Positions 17,679 through 27,242 of a DNA stretch of 64,000 bases are shown piece after piece. The notes beneath the pieces were generated by a model. The model had not been told where the DNA came from, searched no databases, and worked only from the letters and a program-made list of their open reading frames with translations. How positions within the stretch are numbered: the first letter of the stretch is position 1; each line of letters starts with the position of its first letter. The position numbers and the translations under genes are program-made. Source of the DNA: Flavobacterium antarcticum DSM 19726 (GTDB taxonomy: Bacteria > Bacteroidota > Bacteroidia > Flavobacteriales > Flavobacteriaceae); the NCBI RefSeq assembly GCF_000419685.1, contig NZ_ATTM01000007.1, forward strand, positions 81,345-145,344, read 5' to 3'.

Positions 17679-18581
17679 ATGTTGCCAATCGCTTTCCACC
17701 CTATTTACAAACATCCACTTCCTGAAGGTCATCGTTTTCCAATGTTGAAATACGAGTTGTTACCTCAACAATTATTACACGAGGGAATTGTCACTGAAAA
17801 GGATTTTTTCGCACCTGACATTATCGATTTACAGTACGTTTTAGCGGTTCACGACAAAGCATACGTTGAAGATTTGCTCAATTTAACTTTAGACCCAAAA
17901 GCAGCACGTAAAATCGGTTTTCCTCTTTCGGCAGAATTAGTGGAACGCGAACTTCGCATCGCAAATGGAACTATTTTAGGTTGTGAAAAAGCATTTGAAA
18001 CAGGAGTTGCTTTCAACATTGCTGGCGGAACGCATCATGCTTTTTCGAATCGTGGCGAAGCTTTTTGTATGCTAAACGACCAAGCGATTGCTGCGAAATA
18101 TTTATTAAATAAAAAGTTAGCTTCTAAAATTCTCATTATTGATTTAGATGTGCATCAAGGAAATGGAACTGCAGAAATATTTCAAAATAATTCAAATGTT
18201 TTTACTTTTTCAGTCCACGGAAAAACTAATTATCCTTTTAAGAAAGAAATTTCCGATTTAGATATTGCACTTCCGGACGGAACTGCTGATGACGCATATT
18301 TGAAAATAATTAGTGCATTTGTTCCCAAATTAATAGAACAAGAAAAACCTGATTTTATCTTCTATTTGAGTGGTGTCGACATTTTAGAAACAGACAAATT
18401 AGGGAAATTAAGTTGTTCCGTGGATGGTTGTAAAAAACGAGATGAAATTGTTTTCTCGAATTGCAAGAAATTTGAAATTCCGTTTCAAGTAAGTATGGGC
18501 GGTGGGTATTCGCCAGAAATTAAAACAATTATTGACGCGCATGCAAATACGTATCGTGCGGCTTCTGAGTTGTATTTTTGA
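17679..18581 (+). CDS. Histone-deacetylase-family (AcuC/HDAC-like) metallohydrolase
   Basis: 300-residue zinc-dependent amidohydrolase acting on acetyl-lysine, acetylpolyamine or a related substrate. Seen: an AVHDKAYVEDLL N-terminal motif, the active-site pair in AGGTHHAFSNRGEAFCMLND, the metal ligands in IIDLDVHQGNGTAEIF (D, H), and SMGGGYSP near the C-terminus. The ATG at 17679 is preferred over an in-frame TTG one codon earlier. It probably shares a transcript with the secreted protein upstream. Bacterial homologues often act in acetoin or polyamine metabolism; the substrate is open. Confidence 0.93.
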   Translation: MLPIAFHPIYKHPLPEGHRFPMLKYELLPQQLLHEGIVTEKDFFAPDIIDLQYVLAVHDKAYVEDLLNLTLDPKAARKIGFPLSAELVERELRIANGTILGCEKAFETGVAFNIAGGTHHAFSNRGEAFCMLNDQAIAAKYLLNKKLASKILIIDLDVHQGNGTAEIFQNNSNVFTFSVHGKTNYPFKKEISDLDIALPDGTADDAYLKIISAFVPKLIEQEKPDFIFYLSGVDILETDKLGKLSCSVDGCKKRDEIVFSNCKKFEIPFQVSMGGGYSPEIKTIIDAHANTYRAASELYF

Positions 18582-18651
18582 TTTATGATTTAAGTTGTGT
18601 TCTGTTATCAAAACAGTAGATATTGGCATTTCAGAAAAAAGCTATTACGAG

Positions 18652-18667
18652 TCCCGACGTCTCGGGA
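18652..18667. repeat. Short inverted repeat between convergent genes
   Basis: TCCCGA-CGTC-TCGGGA lies between the converging deacetylase gene and the AAA ATPase gene. The short GC-rich stem without a T-run is at best a weak terminator. Confidence 0.35.
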
Positions 18668-18707
18668 TTGATACGAATAGCTCGAATAGCTCCAAAAAAA
18701 TTTAAGA

Positions 18708-21700
18708 TTATTTTCCTAAACCTTGTCTCAAAATTTCCTTTATTCCTTCAATATGATCAGTGAATTCAGTGATCTGAGATAAAACTTGCGCCATATTATT
18801 CGCATCACCAAAAGCTTTGAGTTTATTGTTTTTGACGAAAGTAACCTTGATGCTTTCCCATCTGTCACGTTCCTCTTTCGTCAGTATTTTAGTCATTTCT
18901 TTATATTTCAAAAGATTGGCTTCGGCAGAACTTGTCAATGTTTGCGTTTCGTTTTGATAATGCGAAAGGAGAATAGTTTCAATCTCCGCATCGTTCATCA
19001 CGGGAACAATTTTAGAAACCAACTTATTCATGTCACGATACGAACCTTGCAATCGAAACGGTGGCTCGACACGATAGGAATCCTCCATTGCAGCCGAGGA
19101 AATATAAGCACTGTTTGCTTTTAAAACTACATCGCGAACCTTAATTACTTTATCTAAAATCGCTAAATAAGCTTCAATATCTTGCTTGGAATGATTGCCT
19201 TTTAGTTCAAAACCTTCCTTCTTTCCTGACTTCGCCATTTCAATCAGCGGATATAAATCATCCGGCATTTTTGAAGCCAATTGCGTCAAAAGCGGATTTG
19301 AAGTCATTGAATTTTCAATCAAACTCAATTCAAAAAGTTCAGACGTATTTCCAATTACATCACCTAAATTATAGATATCAGCTCTGTTTGCTAACATATC
19401 TGGTATCTGGAATTTCTCCCCAGTTTCGGTATATGGATTTCCTGCCATAACCACACAAAATTTCTTTGATTTCATGTCGTACGTCTTTGGATTTCCGTTG
19501 TAAACGCCTTCTATCTTTCGCGTTCCATCAGCAAGAGAAATAAATTTCTGTAGAAATTCAGGATTACAATGTTGAATATCATCAATATAAAGCATTACAT
19601 TATTTCCCATTTCCAAAGCTAGATTTAGCTTTTTCAACTCTTCTCTTGCAGCAGAATTTGTTGCTGATTCTGGGTCAACGGAAGTAATATCGTTACCAAT
19701 TGCCGGTCCATTTATTTTCATAAAAACCAATCCCAATCGGTTGGCTAAATATTCCATCAACGTTGTTTTTCCGTAACCTGGAGGCGAGACCAAGAGTAAC
19801 ATTCCTGAACGGTCGGTTCGTCTGTCTTCTCCAGCACTTCCTAATTGCTTTGCCAAATTCTCTCCAAATAAAGGCAAATAAACTTGGTCAATCAATTTAT
19901 TTCGAACGAAAGAAGTCAACACTTTTGGTTCAAATTCGTGTAGTCTCAAACTATCTTTTAATTGAATTGTCAATTGATGTCTTTCCGTTCTGAAATGCTC
20001 GAAAGCAGGAACGTCAATATTGAAGTAATTTTCTAAAGTTTCAACAAAATGGTGGTAATTAAATTGCATAACACCATCAGAAATTGTTGGATGCGATCCC
20101 GATAATCCCGTAATAATTGCATCTGCTTGAATGCTGATAATATTTTCTTTACTTTCATGTGGAAATAGCAACATCGCAACGACTTCAAACGCGTATTCAA
20201 AATCATTTGTATTTTTTGAATCCGACAAATAAGAAGAAACCCACTGCATTGCCAGCTGTAATTTGGCTTCAAACCCAGCTGCCTTTTCTATTCCTTGTTT
20301 GAATTTCAGATAAGTTTCTTTCGACTCAAGTGCTTTTTGAAATTCTTCAGCAAGTTGTTTTGCTTTTAAACTTGTGACAAAAGTATCGTCTTGTACTAAT
20401 TCTTGGAACAAATATTTAGTTATTTTATGAGCGTCAAATTTCCACTTCTTAGTAAATTCTGACTTTTCTAAAAATGAAATAGCTTCTTTTTCAAGTTCTA
20501 CTAAAATGTAATCGAACTCAGTGCTGTTTGGAAAAATATCTAAAACTTCGCCAGCTGATTTTATCTTTTGATTTAAGTGCTCGCGCTTTCCTTCTTCTAA
20601 ATGATGCCAGAAAAATTGTGCGAACGCTCTACTTTTCGAATCAAAACGCAACATATCAAGTGCATTGTGTTTTTCTAATAACGTTTTTAAAATTAATAAA
20701 GCATCCGCATCATGAACTCCTTTAATATATCCTTCCGAATAATTCTTAGAAGTTTCGTCCGCAACTAAAGCTTGTAAATCCTCATAAGTCATTGCAGATA
20801 ATTCCTCCGTAGAATGCGTTTTGAAGATTTTATATGATAAAAATGAACCACGATAAATAGCATCAGTTTCGGATACTAAATCTTGGTCCCAATATTTCTT
20901 GCCCGAATCTAAAACTTCGTTCTTCAACGGTTGATAGAAATCGGTTCCTGTTAAGTGGTAATTTAATTTTCCTTCTTTGAAAACGATTGTTAAGTCAAGT
21001 GCTTGGCGGTTTACGGCAAATTTATGTTTACCTAAACGAATTATGTTTTCGCCGTCTTCATACAATTCGTGTTTGTCTTTCAACTTTCGCAAAGCATCCT
21101 CTTTTGCCGATTTCAATTCGGTTTCGATCGATTCTGCTTTCCCAACATCTTCTAAATCTACAAGCTGTTTGACTAAATCGCGTAGTTTTGAAATCATTAA
21201 ATCGGAAGCAAAATACCCGTTGATTTCTTCCATCGAATTAAAAGTCATCGCTTTATTTGCCACACTTTTCAAAATTCGTTTAGAAGCAGTTTCAACCGCA
21301 ATCGCTTTCTTATTCCTGCTTTCAATCAAGCTGTTTTTCTTGGCTTCGAAAGCCGTATAAATCTCTTCTCGTTTTTCAATAATCAAAACGGTGAAATCCT
21401 CGTAATCGGCAAAACGCGCTTCTAGATCTTCGAGTTGCACTGACATTTTATTCAGCGATTCTGCAATTTTATCTGGCGTATTTGCACGGTCAATTGCATT
21501 GACAATACTTTGGTCAATCAACTTCATTTGCGCAGCAAAATCGGCTTTCGCCTCTTTTCCACCCAACGTATTCATCTTGTTTTTAATTTCTGCTTTCACT
21601 TTATTTAGTGTCGCAAAAATCAAAGAAATGTTGTTTATAATTTGTGTCGCATGCGAAGTATCTTCAATATTAAGATTTGAAACTATGTCAATCAACATTT

Positions 21701-23558
21701 CTAAATCAGTAGTAATCTGATTCACTTCCGCTTCTAACTTTTTACCTTCTGCAACTTTTGAAATGGCTTCAATTTCGCCTTGTTTTTCTTGAACTCGAAC
21801 ATGGTAAGGCTCGAGCGCTTTTTCGTCTAAAAGAAACGTTACGCAATACTGCGAAATACGTTCCGTTTGCTCAACGATTTCCTTTTCTAAATTTTCAATA
21901 AAAGTTTCATCGACATATCGAATTTCTTTCAAACTAATTACTTCTCCACGAAGCGTTCGCAGATTAGCAAGATTGCTTACAAAAACATCAATATTATCTA
22001 GCGGCGATGATTTAATTGTGCTGAAAAGTTTATAAGCTTTTTCCTGAGTTTGCGCAATAATTTCTTTCGCATGCAAACGCAATTGAACTACTTTTTCAAA
22101 TTCATCAATCGCAGCATTGGCCGTATTTTTAATTTCTAAAAGCGGAATTTTCAACTCAAAGGTTTCCGTTCCGCCAATCCAATAATAACCGTCTAAAATA
22201 TTTTGTGAAAGCTTTGACAAGTCGGCATATAAACCATCATAATCATCACTCTTGTTAAGAAGTGTAATTATTGAATTAGAATCAGCCATTGCTTTTACAA
22301 TGTCTTTATTCCCAATTTTGTAAATAAAACTATCTTTAAATTCCGTTGGAATAATATCACCTTTAACAAATGGTGTTTGCCAAATCTGGATTACGTGATT
22401 TTTTGTTTGCTCGTTTTCCGATTTAAAATAGCACAATTCCCCATTTTTCAATATGGTAAAACCGTTGCAAATAATTGGTGTTTTGACTTCATGCGAAATC
22501 AAATTGTAAGAAATCAGAACGTACTGTCCATATTTACTTTCATAAAAAACATAGATAAAATCTTCTCCGTTTGGAGATGCAATGCGTTCTTGAAACAGTA
22601 GATTTTCTAAACTATTTTCGAAGATTTTATATTCTCCAGTTTGCAAATAGTAGCCATTAGAAAACATCAATCCATGATTATCCGGCAACAAAATCGCAGC
22701 ATTTTTCACACTGTCAATTTTCTGAACTTCTTGTAATTTATGGTTGTAAATAAAATACCGCGCTTCTTCTTGAAATGGTTTTATTTGCAAAGCAATCAAG
22801 TTTCCAAGATCGGCGAATTTGTAAGTTCCATCATCTAAAGTTTGATCTGGAAACTCCACTTCTTCTTCGTAAATTCCTTTTCCAGAAGCAGTATTGTCTT
22901 CAATTTTGATGGTTAATGTACCACCCACGGTTTCTACGAAAACTTTATCTTGAATTGAAATATGTGGATGCTTTCCGTATTTCTGCATTTCTCTAGTGGT
23001 TTCTTGCCACAGGAAATCATGTTGTTTTGGAAATTTATATTCGTGGTCGCTTCTGTTGTCAATATATTCCAATTGACCTTCACGAATCAACCATTTAAAA
23101 GTTTTAATATCTGTTAGTCGGTCGCTTAACTGGAAAACCATGTGCAGGTAATTCCCAGAAATAAAGAATTTCTTGAACTCGGTGTCGCGGTAATATTTGT
23201 ACAGATTTAAAAAGTCGAATAGAAAGGTTTCGTCGTTTATTAAATCTAAACTTTGAATTTGAAATTCACCATTTTCATACTTATAAATACTGAAAACGTC
23301 TTCGATTTTGATATCAGTTCGCAATCCGAAATAAACGTTATAACCTAAAATACATAAATCACCTATACTAACAATGTCGTTAGAAATACAATTGTTATCC
23401 GTAATGATGCGATTGTTTGCAATCAGTTTGGTTTCGATACTCCCGAAAACTGCTTTTCGCGCCTCATTAAGTAAATTTAATCGTTCAATTAAATCCTTTT
23501 TTTGAGCTTCTAAACGGCTTTGTATAATTTCGTAAGTTCCGCCTTCAAGTGCATTCAT
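18708..23558 (-). CDS. Large AAA+ ATPase (DUF3686-type, so-called DNA repair ATPase)
   Basis: 1616-residue protein. The N-terminal ~480 residues are beta-rich, with repeated short strands (propeller-like; matches my memory of DUF3686). A coiled-coil region follows (about 480-860). The C-terminal AAA+ module has Walker A SPPGYGKTT near 1255-1263, Walker B NVMLYIDDIQ near 1318 and a sensor-1 region VVMAGNPYTETGE. The name DNA repair ATPase used for relatives rests on little evidence. Its place at the end of the PspA-flotillin gene run suggests remodelling of a membrane-associated assembly, but that is inference. An intrinsic-terminator-like hairpin lies just upstream. Confidence 0.85.
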   Translation of the reverse strand: MNALEGGTYEIIQSRLEAQKKDLIERLNLLNEARKAVFGSIETKLIANNRIITDNNCISNDIVSIGDLCILGYNVYFGLRTDIKIEDVFSIYKYENGEFQIQSLDLINDETFLFDFLNLYKYYRDTEFKKFFISGNYLHMVFQLSDRLTDIKTFKWLIREGQLEYIDNRSDHEYKFPKQHDFLWQETTREMQKYGKHPHISIQDKVFVETVGGTLTIKIEDNTASGKGIYEEEVEFPDQTLDDGTYKFADLGNLIALQIKPFQEEARYFIYNHKLQEVQKIDSVKNAAILLPDNHGLMFSNGYYLQTGEYKIFENSLENLLFQERIASPNGEDFIYVFYESKYGQYVLISYNLISHEVKTPIICNGFTILKNGELCYFKSENEQTKNHVIQIWQTPFVKGDIIPTEFKDSFIYKIGNKDIVKAMADSNSIITLLNKSDDYDGLYADLSKLSQNILDGYYWIGGTETFELKIPLLEIKNTANAAIDEFEKVVQLRLHAKEIIAQTQEKAYKLFSTIKSSPLDNIDVFVSNLANLRTLRGEVISLKEIRYVDETFIENLEKEIVEQTERISQYCVTFLLDEKALEPYHVRVQEKQGEIEAISKVAEGKKLEAEVNQITTDLEMLIDIVSNLNIEDTSHATQIINNISLIFATLNKVKAEIKNKMNTLGGKEAKADFAAQMKLIDQSIVNAIDRANTPDKIAESLNKMSVQLEDLEARFADYEDFTVLIIEKREEIYTAFEAKKNSLIESRNKKAIAVETASKRILKSVANKAMTFNSMEEINGYFASDLMISKLRDLVKQLVDLEDVGKAESIETELKSAKEDALRKLKDKHELYEDGENIIRLGKHKFAVNRQALDLTIVFKEGKLNYHLTGTDFYQPLKNEVLDSGKKYWDQDLVSETDAIYRGSFLSYKIFKTHSTEELSAMTYEDLQALVADETSKNYSEGYIKGVHDADALLILKTLLEKHNALDMLRFDSKSRAFAQFFWHHLEEGKREHLNQKIKSAGEVLDIFPNSTEFDYILVELEKEAISFLEKSEFTKKWKFDAHKITKYLFQELVQDDTFVTSLKAKQLAEEFQKALESKETYLKFKQGIEKAAGFEAKLQLAMQWVSSYLSDSKNTNDFEYAFEVVAMLLFPHESKENIISIQADAIITGLSGSHPTISDGVMQFNYHHFVETLENYFNIDVPAFEHFRTERHQLTIQLKDSLRLHEFEPKVLTSFVRNKLIDQVYLPLFGENLAKQLGSAGEDRRTDRSGMLLLVSPPGYGKTTLMEYLANRLGLVFMKINGPAIGNDITSVDPESATNSAAREELKKLNLALEMGNNVMLYIDDIQHCNPEFLQKFISLADGTRKIEGVYNGNPKTYDMKSKKFCVVMAGNPYTETGEKFQIPDMLANRADIYNLGDVIGNTSELFELSLIENSMTSNPLLTQLASKMPDDLYPLIEMAKSGKKEGFELKGNHSKQDIEAYLAILDKVIKVRDVVLKANSAYISSAAMEDSYRVEPPFRLQGSYRDMNKLVSKIVPVMNDAEIETILLSHYQNETQTLTSSAEANLLKYKEMTKILTKEERDRWESIKVTFVKNNKLKAFGDANNMAQVLSQITEFTDHIEGIKEILRQGLGK

Positions 23559-23582
23559 ACTGTAAAGTGTAGGTGGTTATTT

Positions 23583-23652
23583 AAAAAAAGTCTGAATTTT
23601 CAAAATCAGACTTAAAAATTTCCTGCAAGAATTTATTCGACTCTTGCAGGAT
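23583..23652 (-). terminator. Paired hairpins with T-run between flotillin and ATPase genes
   Basis: Read on the minus strand there are two hairpins. The first is TCCTGCAAG/CTTGCAGGA (23644-23652 with 23622-23630). The second is AAGTCTGA/TCAGACTT (23607-23614 with 23589-23596), directly followed by seven T's. It sits 25-30 bp before the ATPase start, so it can end the upstream transcript or attenuate read-through. Confidence 0.75.
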
Positions 23653-23666
23653 AAATTGAGAAGTGG

Positions 23667-25727
23667 TTATCCTAATTTTTTATTGGTTAAACCAAGATTC
23701 TTAGCCATCGACATTAAATTTGAAAACAATCCTTGCTCTTCATCGTCGCTACTTCTTCTTTGCAGTTCAAGTAGCAATCCTGAAACGGTTAGATTTTTTA
23801 TGTCTTCAGAAGAGATTCCGTATTTATCAGCAAATCCTTTGATTTTTTCTAGCAAATTTCCGCCGTCTAAATTTCCGTCGCCAAGAATTGCTTCTTTAAT
23901 TTCAGTGATATTTTCAGAACTATTTACCAATCTGTCGAATCCTTTGGCTCTTGTAATTTGACCCACGATTTGTTCAAAGAACATTGTTTCGCCACCGACG
24001 ATATCAATTTTCGCAGCTTTCAATGCTTCGCCAATAACGCTTGCTTGTGCGTCTGCGATATCTTTTTGGATATTGATGTGTGCCAAATCAACTTGCAGTT
24101 CTTTATTCAAACGCAATTTGAACTCTTCGTGTTCTTTTCCTACACCGTCTAATTTCTTCATTGCATTTGCTTTTTCTTCGATTCCTTTTGCTTCTGCTAA
24201 CGCTTTCTCCCGAATCACTTCAGCTTCTGCAAAGCCTAAATCTCTTGAAGATGTTGCTTTCGCTGTCATTCCTGATGCTTCAGCAATAGCCATTTTTTCA
24301 ACAATCACAGCGTCTACAATTCCTTGACGCTCGTTTGCATCCGCTTTCGCATGCATTACTTGTGCTTCAGAAAGTCCAACAGTTGCATCTTCTTTTGCTT
24401 TGGCTTCTGCCAAAATTTTCCGCGCTTGTGCTTCTTTTTCGCTTGCCACTAAATGTGCTTCTGCATCAATATTGATTTCCTCTGCTTTTTGTTTTGCAGC
24501 ATCTTTTTCAGATTCGGCCGCTCTTATTTTCTTAATATAAAGTTCCTCACTATCTCTTTCAGCCAAAGTAATCGCCACTTTTTTAGCTCTATCGGCTGTT
24601 TTGAAAGCTTCAATATCCTTCATGTTTTCCTGTTCTTGCACTACGCCTTTTTCAAGTACTACTCGATCACGGATGACATCTTGAATGTTTTTACGTTCAA
24701 TTTCAACTGCTTTTTCTTTTTCAATTTGTGCCAAAGTCACTACTCTTTCGCGTTCTGTTTGCTCCAAAGCTCGGTCTTTTTCCACACGTTCTGTTTCCAC
24801 AGCTTCCGTACGTTCTTTATTTTTTAACGCAACAATTACCAATCGGTCTTTGTTTTCTTCCGCAACAGCCACTTTTTCAGTTGTATTGATTCGAGCAGTT
24901 TCAGATTTCAAACGCTCTTCTTCAGAAACCTTCATGATTTCTGCTTCTTCACGCGACTTGATATTAGCGATTTCTCTTTTTTGTTGTTCTTCTTTTTCCG
25001 ACAATTGACGGTCTAAAGCTAAAATTGCTTCTCTCGCTTCCACATCTTGCTTGCGAATCGTTTTTTCTTCGTCTCTGCGAATCAAATTCGATTTGATATT
25101 TTGAGCAGCAGTTAACTCTATAATTTTCTTGATCCCTTCAGAATCCAAGATATTATCTGCTTTTAAAAAGCTTAAAGGTGTTTGCTCTAAATCATCAATC
25201 GCACAATCGTCTAGAATATATCCGTTTAAATCAGTTCCAATAATTGAAATAATTTCAGCACGAAATTCACTTCGTGCTTCGTATAATTCGATGAAATCAA
25301 ATTTCTTTCCAACGGTTTTCAACGCTTCAGAAAATTTAGCATCAAATAACGTTCGAAGTACTTCCATATCGGAAGCTCTTTCGCAACCAATAGTTTGTGC
25401 TACATTTATAATATCAGCGGTAGATTTATTGATTTTTATGAAAAAAGTAACTTTGATATCTGCTCGAATATTGTCTTTACAAATCAATCCATTTGCACCA
25501 GTTCGTTCTACATCTAATTTTTTTACGGAAATATCCATAATTTCCATTTTGTGCAAAACCGGTACTACAAGTCCTGCATTGTAAAAAACTTTTGTCCCTC
25601 CGGCACCGGTTCTTACAATTACTTTTCCTTGAATAATTTTTTTGTACATTGAAATTATCCAGACTAAAAGGCCGATAATGACAATAATGATCGCAATCAT
25701 TGTAATAAGTAAAGAATCTCCTAACAT
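23667..25727 (-). CDS. Flotillin-like (YqiK-type) SPFH-domain membrane protein
   Basis: 686 residues. A single N-terminal membrane helix (about residues 6-28) is followed by an SPFH/Band-7 domain (about 45-210). The long coiled-coil rich in Glu/Ala/Lys (about 215-560) has the EA-rich repeats of flotillins, and a C-terminal tail follows (about 590-686). Flotillins form membrane scaffolds that organise membrane fluidity and protein complexes. The upstream neighbour is an OB-fold membrane protein, the same pairing as E. coli YqiJ-YqiK. A 24-residue hydrophobic peptide is encoded in the gap. Confidence 0.93.
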   Translation of the reverse strand: MLGDSLLITMIAIIIVIIGLLVWIISMYKKIIQGKVIVRTGAGGTKVFYNAGLVVPVLHKMEIMDISVKKLDVERTGANGLICKDNIRADIKVTFFIKINKSTADIINVAQTIGCERASDMEVLRTLFDAKFSEALKTVGKKFDFIELYEARSEFRAEIISIIGTDLNGYILDDCAIDDLEQTPLSFLKADNILDSEGIKKIIELTAAQNIKSNLIRRDEEKTIRKQDVEAREAILALDRQLSEKEEQQKREIANIKSREEAEIMKVSEEERLKSETARINTTEKVAVAEENKDRLVIVALKNKERTEAVETERVEKDRALEQTERERVVTLAQIEKEKAVEIERKNIQDVIRDRVVLEKGVVQEQENMKDIEAFKTADRAKKVAITLAERDSEELYIKKIRAAESEKDAAKQKAEEINIDAEAHLVASEKEAQARKILAEAKAKEDATVGLSEAQVMHAKADANERQGIVDAVIVEKMAIAEASGMTAKATSSRDLGFAEAEVIREKALAEAKGIEEKANAMKKLDGVGKEHEEFKLRLNKELQVDLAHINIQKDIADAQASVIGEALKAAKIDIVGGETMFFEQIVGQITRAKGFDRLVNSSENITEIKEAILGDGNLDGGNLLEKIKGFADKYGISSEDIKNLTVSGLLLELQRRSSDDEEQGLFSNLMSMAKNLGLTNKKLG

Positions 25728-25758
25728 GTTTTTGGTTTTTTAATTAAGTTGGAATAGG

Positions 25759-25833
25759 TTATAGAATATATGCTAAAATCAGTGCTAATAAAGGCATCAG
25801 CAAATCCATTATTTGAATTATTATTGCAATCAT
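25759..25833 (-). CDS. Predicted 24-residue membrane microprotein
   Basis: ATG complement at 25831-25833 and stop at 25759-25761 encode MIAIIIQIMDLLMP followed by LLALILAYIL. Almost every residue is hydrophobic, enough for one membrane helix. It lies between the OB-fold protein and flotillin, 18 bp after the former and 31 bp before the latter, on the same strand. An open frame this short can arise by chance. Its composition and position in a membrane-scaffold operon make it worth recording; translation is not proven. Confidence 0.45.
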   Translation of the reverse strand: MIAIIIQIMDLLMPLLALILAYIL

Positions 25834-25851
25834 TATAAAATAATTTTAGAA

Positions 25852-26517
25852 TTAGTAATCAAATTTTTCGACGAGATAGTATCTTTTGTCTTCACTTTCG
25901 GCTACAATTACTGCCTCTTGTCCAGCAATTAATTTTTCTTCTGTGTTGCTTCGTGCTGATAATCGAATTGGGTCTCCATTTACTGAAAGTTGAATTTGCC
26001 CTGTTCTTACATCATCTAATGAAGAGAAAATAACACATCTTCTTCCTAGAAAATCAATTTCTGGTTCACCTTTGTGGTTGACTTGTTTGTACAAATACGC
26101 AAGCGGTCTGCTGAATATTTTCACAATAAAAAGACTTAAGATTAAATTTGGAATCATTAATAAAACGCCAACCCAAGTACTTTCTATTCCCAGATAATAC
26201 GTCACATTAATTCCTAAAAACCACATCGTAAAGAAAATGATAGTCAGAATAAACATCAGCGGCAGTTCATCAAAATTGAAGAATTCAAGAATTTTCATGA
26301 AACCATTTCCTTCTGCATGTACGTCCGTTCGGTCTGGCAAATCATGCGAATGACTGTCCAAATCCGTATCGATATCGGCTGAATCAAAGTCGATGCTGAA
26401 TAAATCTGGGTCAAGTCCTGCAACGATTACCATAATCCAATACAACAACATGACGATTGACATAATGCTGAAAAAAGCATTAACAGGCGAAAACGATATT
26501 TCTATCAGCTCTTTCAT
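25852..26517 (-). CDS. OB-fold membrane protein (YqiJ/NfeD-like)
   Basis: 221 residues. One membrane segment at about 12-35, then an acidic His/Asp-rich loop (DFDSADIDTDLDSHSHDLPD). Two or three further segments follow at about 85-150. The soluble C-terminal beta-barrel (about 155-221: GEPEIDFLGRRCVIFSS ... GQEAVIVAESEDKRYYLVE) has the NfeD/OB-fold pattern. YqiJ and NfeD proteins partner with flotillins or SPFH proteins, which fits the downstream gene. The acidic loop could bind cations (inference). Confidence 0.85.
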   Translation of the reverse strand: MKELIEISFSPVNAFFSIMSIVMLLYWIMVIVAGLDPDLFSIDFDSADIDTDLDSHSHDLPDRTDVHAEGNGFMKILEFFNFDELPLMFILTIIFFTMWFLGINVTYYLGIESTWVGVLLMIPNLILSLFIVKIFSRPLAYLYKQVNHKGEPEIDFLGRRCVIFSSLDDVRTGQIQLSVNGDPIRLSARSNTEEKLIAGQEAVIVAESEDKRYYLVEKFDY

Positions 26518-26526
26518 TGTTGGTTT

Positions 26527-27240
26527 TTATTCGTTTGAGTTGTTGATTCCCATTTGCTCTTTCAATTTCTCTAATTCGCTAAGCGCTTTTGTTTGCTTAA
26601 CGTTGATTGCTTTATCAATTTCATCATCAACCGATTTTGAGCTATTTGCAATTTCACCATAGGCTTCCGCCAAAGCTTCTTCTTGAGCCACTTTTTCTTT
26701 CATTCTTTCCAAAAGTGCAACTGTTCCATTACTGTCTAATTGCGCCATTTGTTTGTTGAGCGTTTTTGTCGCATCGGCAACTTTGACTCTTGAACGCAAG
26801 ATTTTCAATTCATTTTCCCACTTTGAAATGTTCTGTTTAATAGTTTGCACATTGCTTTCCATCTGAGAAACATTGTGGTCAAACTTTTCTTTATCAGCAA
26901 TCGCTCGAGTTTGTCCTGCGAAAGCTTCCTCTTTTTTGATTAAAGATTCAGTTGCTAAACGGTCAGCTTCTGAGGAATCTAAACCGCCTGATTGGGCTTT
27001 TTTCAAAATCAGCATTGCTTTTTCGTTATAGTCTTCTGCTTTATTAGCGTATTGTTCCACTTCGTTTTTTGAACGAATACTCATCGCTTTTACTTGTGCC
27101 AAAGCTTCGAGGCTTTTGTCCAAATCCTCTTTCATGTCTCGAATTCCCTGTTCGGTCATTTTGATTGGATCTTCCATTCCATCAATTGCAGAATGTACTT
27201 CCGCTTCACCTATCTTAAATAATCTCTTTAAAAATTTCAT
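26527..27240 (-). CDS. PspA/IM30-family membrane-stress protein
   Basis: 237-residue coiled-coil ESCRT-III-like protein. The N-terminus MKFLKRLFKIGEAEVHSAIDGMEDP is the typical membrane-binding amphipathic helix plus PspA core start. The rest is almost entirely helical with heptad patterns to about residue 225. PspA/Vipp1 proteins polymerise on damaged inner membranes and limit proton leakage. It starts 2 bp after the YbjN-like gene stop and ends 9 bp before the OB-fold gene, so it is operonic. No PspF or pspBC genes are nearby, which argues for a different control circuit from E. coli. Confidence 0.93.
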   Translation of the reverse strand: MKFLKRLFKIGEAEVHSAIDGMEDPIKMTEQGIRDMKEDLDKSLEALAQVKAMSIRSKNEVEQYANKAEDYNEKAMLILKKAQSGGLDSSEADRLATESLIKKEEAFAGQTRAIADKEKFDHNVSQMESNVQTIKQNISKWENELKILRSRVKVADATKTLNKQMAQLDSNGTVALLERMKEKVAQEEALAEAYGEIANSSKSVDDEIDKAINVKQTKALSELEKLKEQMGINNSNE

Positions 27241-27242
27241 AA

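Noticed and set aside
20977..21360. Plus-strand frame of 127 residues inside the AAA ATPase gene
   Set aside because: Antisense shadow of a coiled-coil region; no start context and no family.
24453..25584. Several plus-strand frames across the flotillin gene
   Set aside because: Caused by biased codons of the long Glu/Ala/Lys coiled-coil; Phe/Ser-rich translations without domains.
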